64,000 bases of DNA, taken from contig CAVXRO010000009.1 in NCBI GenBank assembly GCA_963764235.1, forward strand, positions 124,001 through 188,000, written 5' to 3'. The notes under the pieces were generated by a model. It did not search any database. It was not told the origin of the DNA and saw only the letters and a list, made by a program, of their open reading frames with translations. A program made the position numbers and the translations under genes. The stretch's first letter is position 1. The number at the start of each line of letters is the position of its first letter. The stretch comes from DATFVA01 sp963764235. Its GTDB lineage: Bacteria; Bacteroidota; Ignavibacteria; Ignavibacteriales; Ignavibacteriaceae. Shown piece after piece: positions 63,063 to 64,000 of this stretch.

Positions 63063-64000
63063 TTATTTCTGTTTCTTGATATAGATTTCACCAGAAGTAG
63101 TTTGTACCTCGATAGTGCTCCCGCCGCCGTTCAATACATACGTAGTTTTTACGGTACTATGACTTTTATCTTCAGTAGTAATCTTAAAGTCTGATGTTAT
63201 AGGACTGGTATTGTCCTCCCCCCAGGTATCCCATCCTCTAACCTTTGCAACTATTGTGGCTTTCGCATTTTCAGGGAGGAAAAGTGTGACACTTCCTGAC
63301 CCCGATTTAATTTCACTGTTAACTTTGGGATCAGGGTTCAATTCAACGTAAATATCACCGCTTCCGGTGTAGCAGTCGACACCCCCCTTTATATTCTTGA
63401 ACGACAGGTTGCCTCCGCCGGTTGTTGCACTTGTTTTTCCGCTGGCTTTACCCACCGACACATTTCCGCCACCGGTTGTTACCTTTGCCGAAGATGAAAC
63501 CGATTGTACAAAAACATTTCCGCCGCCGGTTGTAACAGTAAATACGCCGCCTACATCGCCTGAACTCACATTACCGCCGCCGGTTCTCACTTTAAGATCT
63601 TTCTTTACGCTATTGACCTGAACGTTGCCGCCGCCGGTATTAAGGATTGCGGTTCCTGTGATTGTCCCGATCCGGAGATCCCCGCCGCCGCTGTTTATTT
63701 CTGCGTCTCCGTCAATCTTCCCGGTGCTTATCTGGCCTCCTGCAGTATTTAAATCTGCATTACCATTAATATTTTTTGCTTCAATATCTCCGCCGGCAGT
63801 AGTACATCCAACTTTCCCGGTGATGTCACCTGTTATTTTTATTTCTCCCCCGCTGGTATTCAAATCAAGATTAATCGAGGAAGGAGCAGTAATTACAAGG
63901 TTCTCACCTGAATAGTCTCCGGAGGTTATAGTCAGAGTGTTTCCGTTCTGAACCAATCTGAATGACGGCAGCTCCGCATCCTCATCCTGTTCATATTTAA
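63063..64000 (-). CDS. DUF4097-type beta-helix protein, 5' end beyond window
   Basis: At least 312 residues, open to the window edge, so the start is missing. The visible part is a chain of short repeats with GGG corners (TTGGGNVSVGKAS, NTGGGNVQVNSVK, NSGGGDLRIGTIT), giving a right-handed beta helix like the DUF4097 adhesin-like fold. The end carries a non-repeat strand region (ATIVAKVRGWDTWGEDNTSP). It is 25 bp upstream of the DUF5916 gene and likely co-transcribed. The role is unknown; extracytoplasmic location is likely. Confidence 0.8.
   Translation of the reverse strand, partial: KYEQDEDAELPSFRLVQNGNTLTITSGDYSGENLVITAPSSINLDLNTSGGEIKITGDITGKVGCTTAGGDIEAKNINGNADLNTAGGQISTGKIDGDAEINSGGGDLRIGTITGTAILNTGGGNVQVNSVKKDLKVRTGGGNVSSGDVGGVFTVTTGGGNVFVQSVSSSAKVTTGGGNVSVGKASGKTSATTGGGNLSFKNIKGGVDCYTGSGDIYVELNPDPKVNSEIKSGSGSVTLFLPENAKATIVAKVRGWDTWGEDNTSPITSDFKITTEDKSHSTVKTTYVLNGGGSTIEVQTTSGEIYIKKQK

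Noticed and set aside
1..64000. CRISPR array
   Set aside because: No regularly spaced direct repeats with unique spacers; the only tandem array (31018-31095) has no spacers.

Overview
The window looks like a chromosomal segment of an Ignavibacteriota (Ignavibacteria-type) bacterium of the FCB group. Three large secreted proteins end in a type IX secretion (T9SS) type A sorting domain with the NYPNPFNP signature. There is a one-protein hybrid two-component system (Reg_prop/Y_Y_Y/HisKA/REC/AraC), an OmpA protein with thrombospondin type-3 calcium repeats, a DUF5916 outer-membrane-type protein, and several TAnnTTTG (-7 type) promoter candidates. Gene content points to flexible respiration: quinol nitric oxide reductase, cytochrome bd oxidase and two secreted multiheme c-type cytochromes. 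Taxonomy is inferred from these traits, not from a marker gene.

Layout. 0-3.4 kb: NO detoxification operon (DUF2249, small heme-copper-like membrane protein, qNOR running off the left edge) with a Crp/Fnr-type regulator and a TTGAC-N4-GTCAG box. 3.4-9.4 kb: Nudix CoA pyrophosphatase, a heavily frameshifted nfnAB pair, and intact cydAB. 9.6-16.3 kb: TetR/HlyD/MFS/TolC efflux operon, coiled-coil protein, nitroreductase. 16.3-25.4 kb: nine-heme T9SS cytochrome with a stand-alone REC protein, a sensor kinase with a periplasmic CxxCH motif plus an NtrC-type regulator, a T9SS M28 peptidase and small proteins. 25.5-28.8 kb: a coupled pair of a small unknown protein and a SNF2-like/Mrr-like fusion. 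29-34.5 kb: five-heme T9SS cytochrome, GC-rich tandem repeat, two OmpA proteins. 34.5-39.1 kb: sugar-modifying Gfo/Idh plus acetyltransferase pair, YceI/pirin/MarR cluster, tRNA-Arg(CCT). 39.6-49.7 kb: hybrid two-component protein, MddA-like methyltransferase, frameshifted GAF-SpoIIE phosphatase, ScyD/ScyE lipoprotein, YitT, DUF1801.

49.8-60.3 kb is an integrated element of about 10.5 kb, bounded by a perfect 21-bp direct repeat with a broken tyrosine integrase just inside the left end. It carries an excisionase-like protein, a replication-initiator-like protein, a decayed lipoprotein operon, and a defence cassette: membrane coiled-coil protein, Mrr-like nuclease, HNH protein, HTH-fused PD-(D/E)XK-like restriction enzyme, C5 cytosine methyltransferase and a convergent Vsr nuclease. 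After it come a DUF5916 protein and the 3' part of a DUF4097-type protein.

A recurrent feature is single-base indels confined to some stretches (4.6-7.0 kb, 45.8 kb, and 50.2-57.8 kb inside the island), while very long neighbouring genes are intact. They may be real decay or local sequence error; read mapping would decide.
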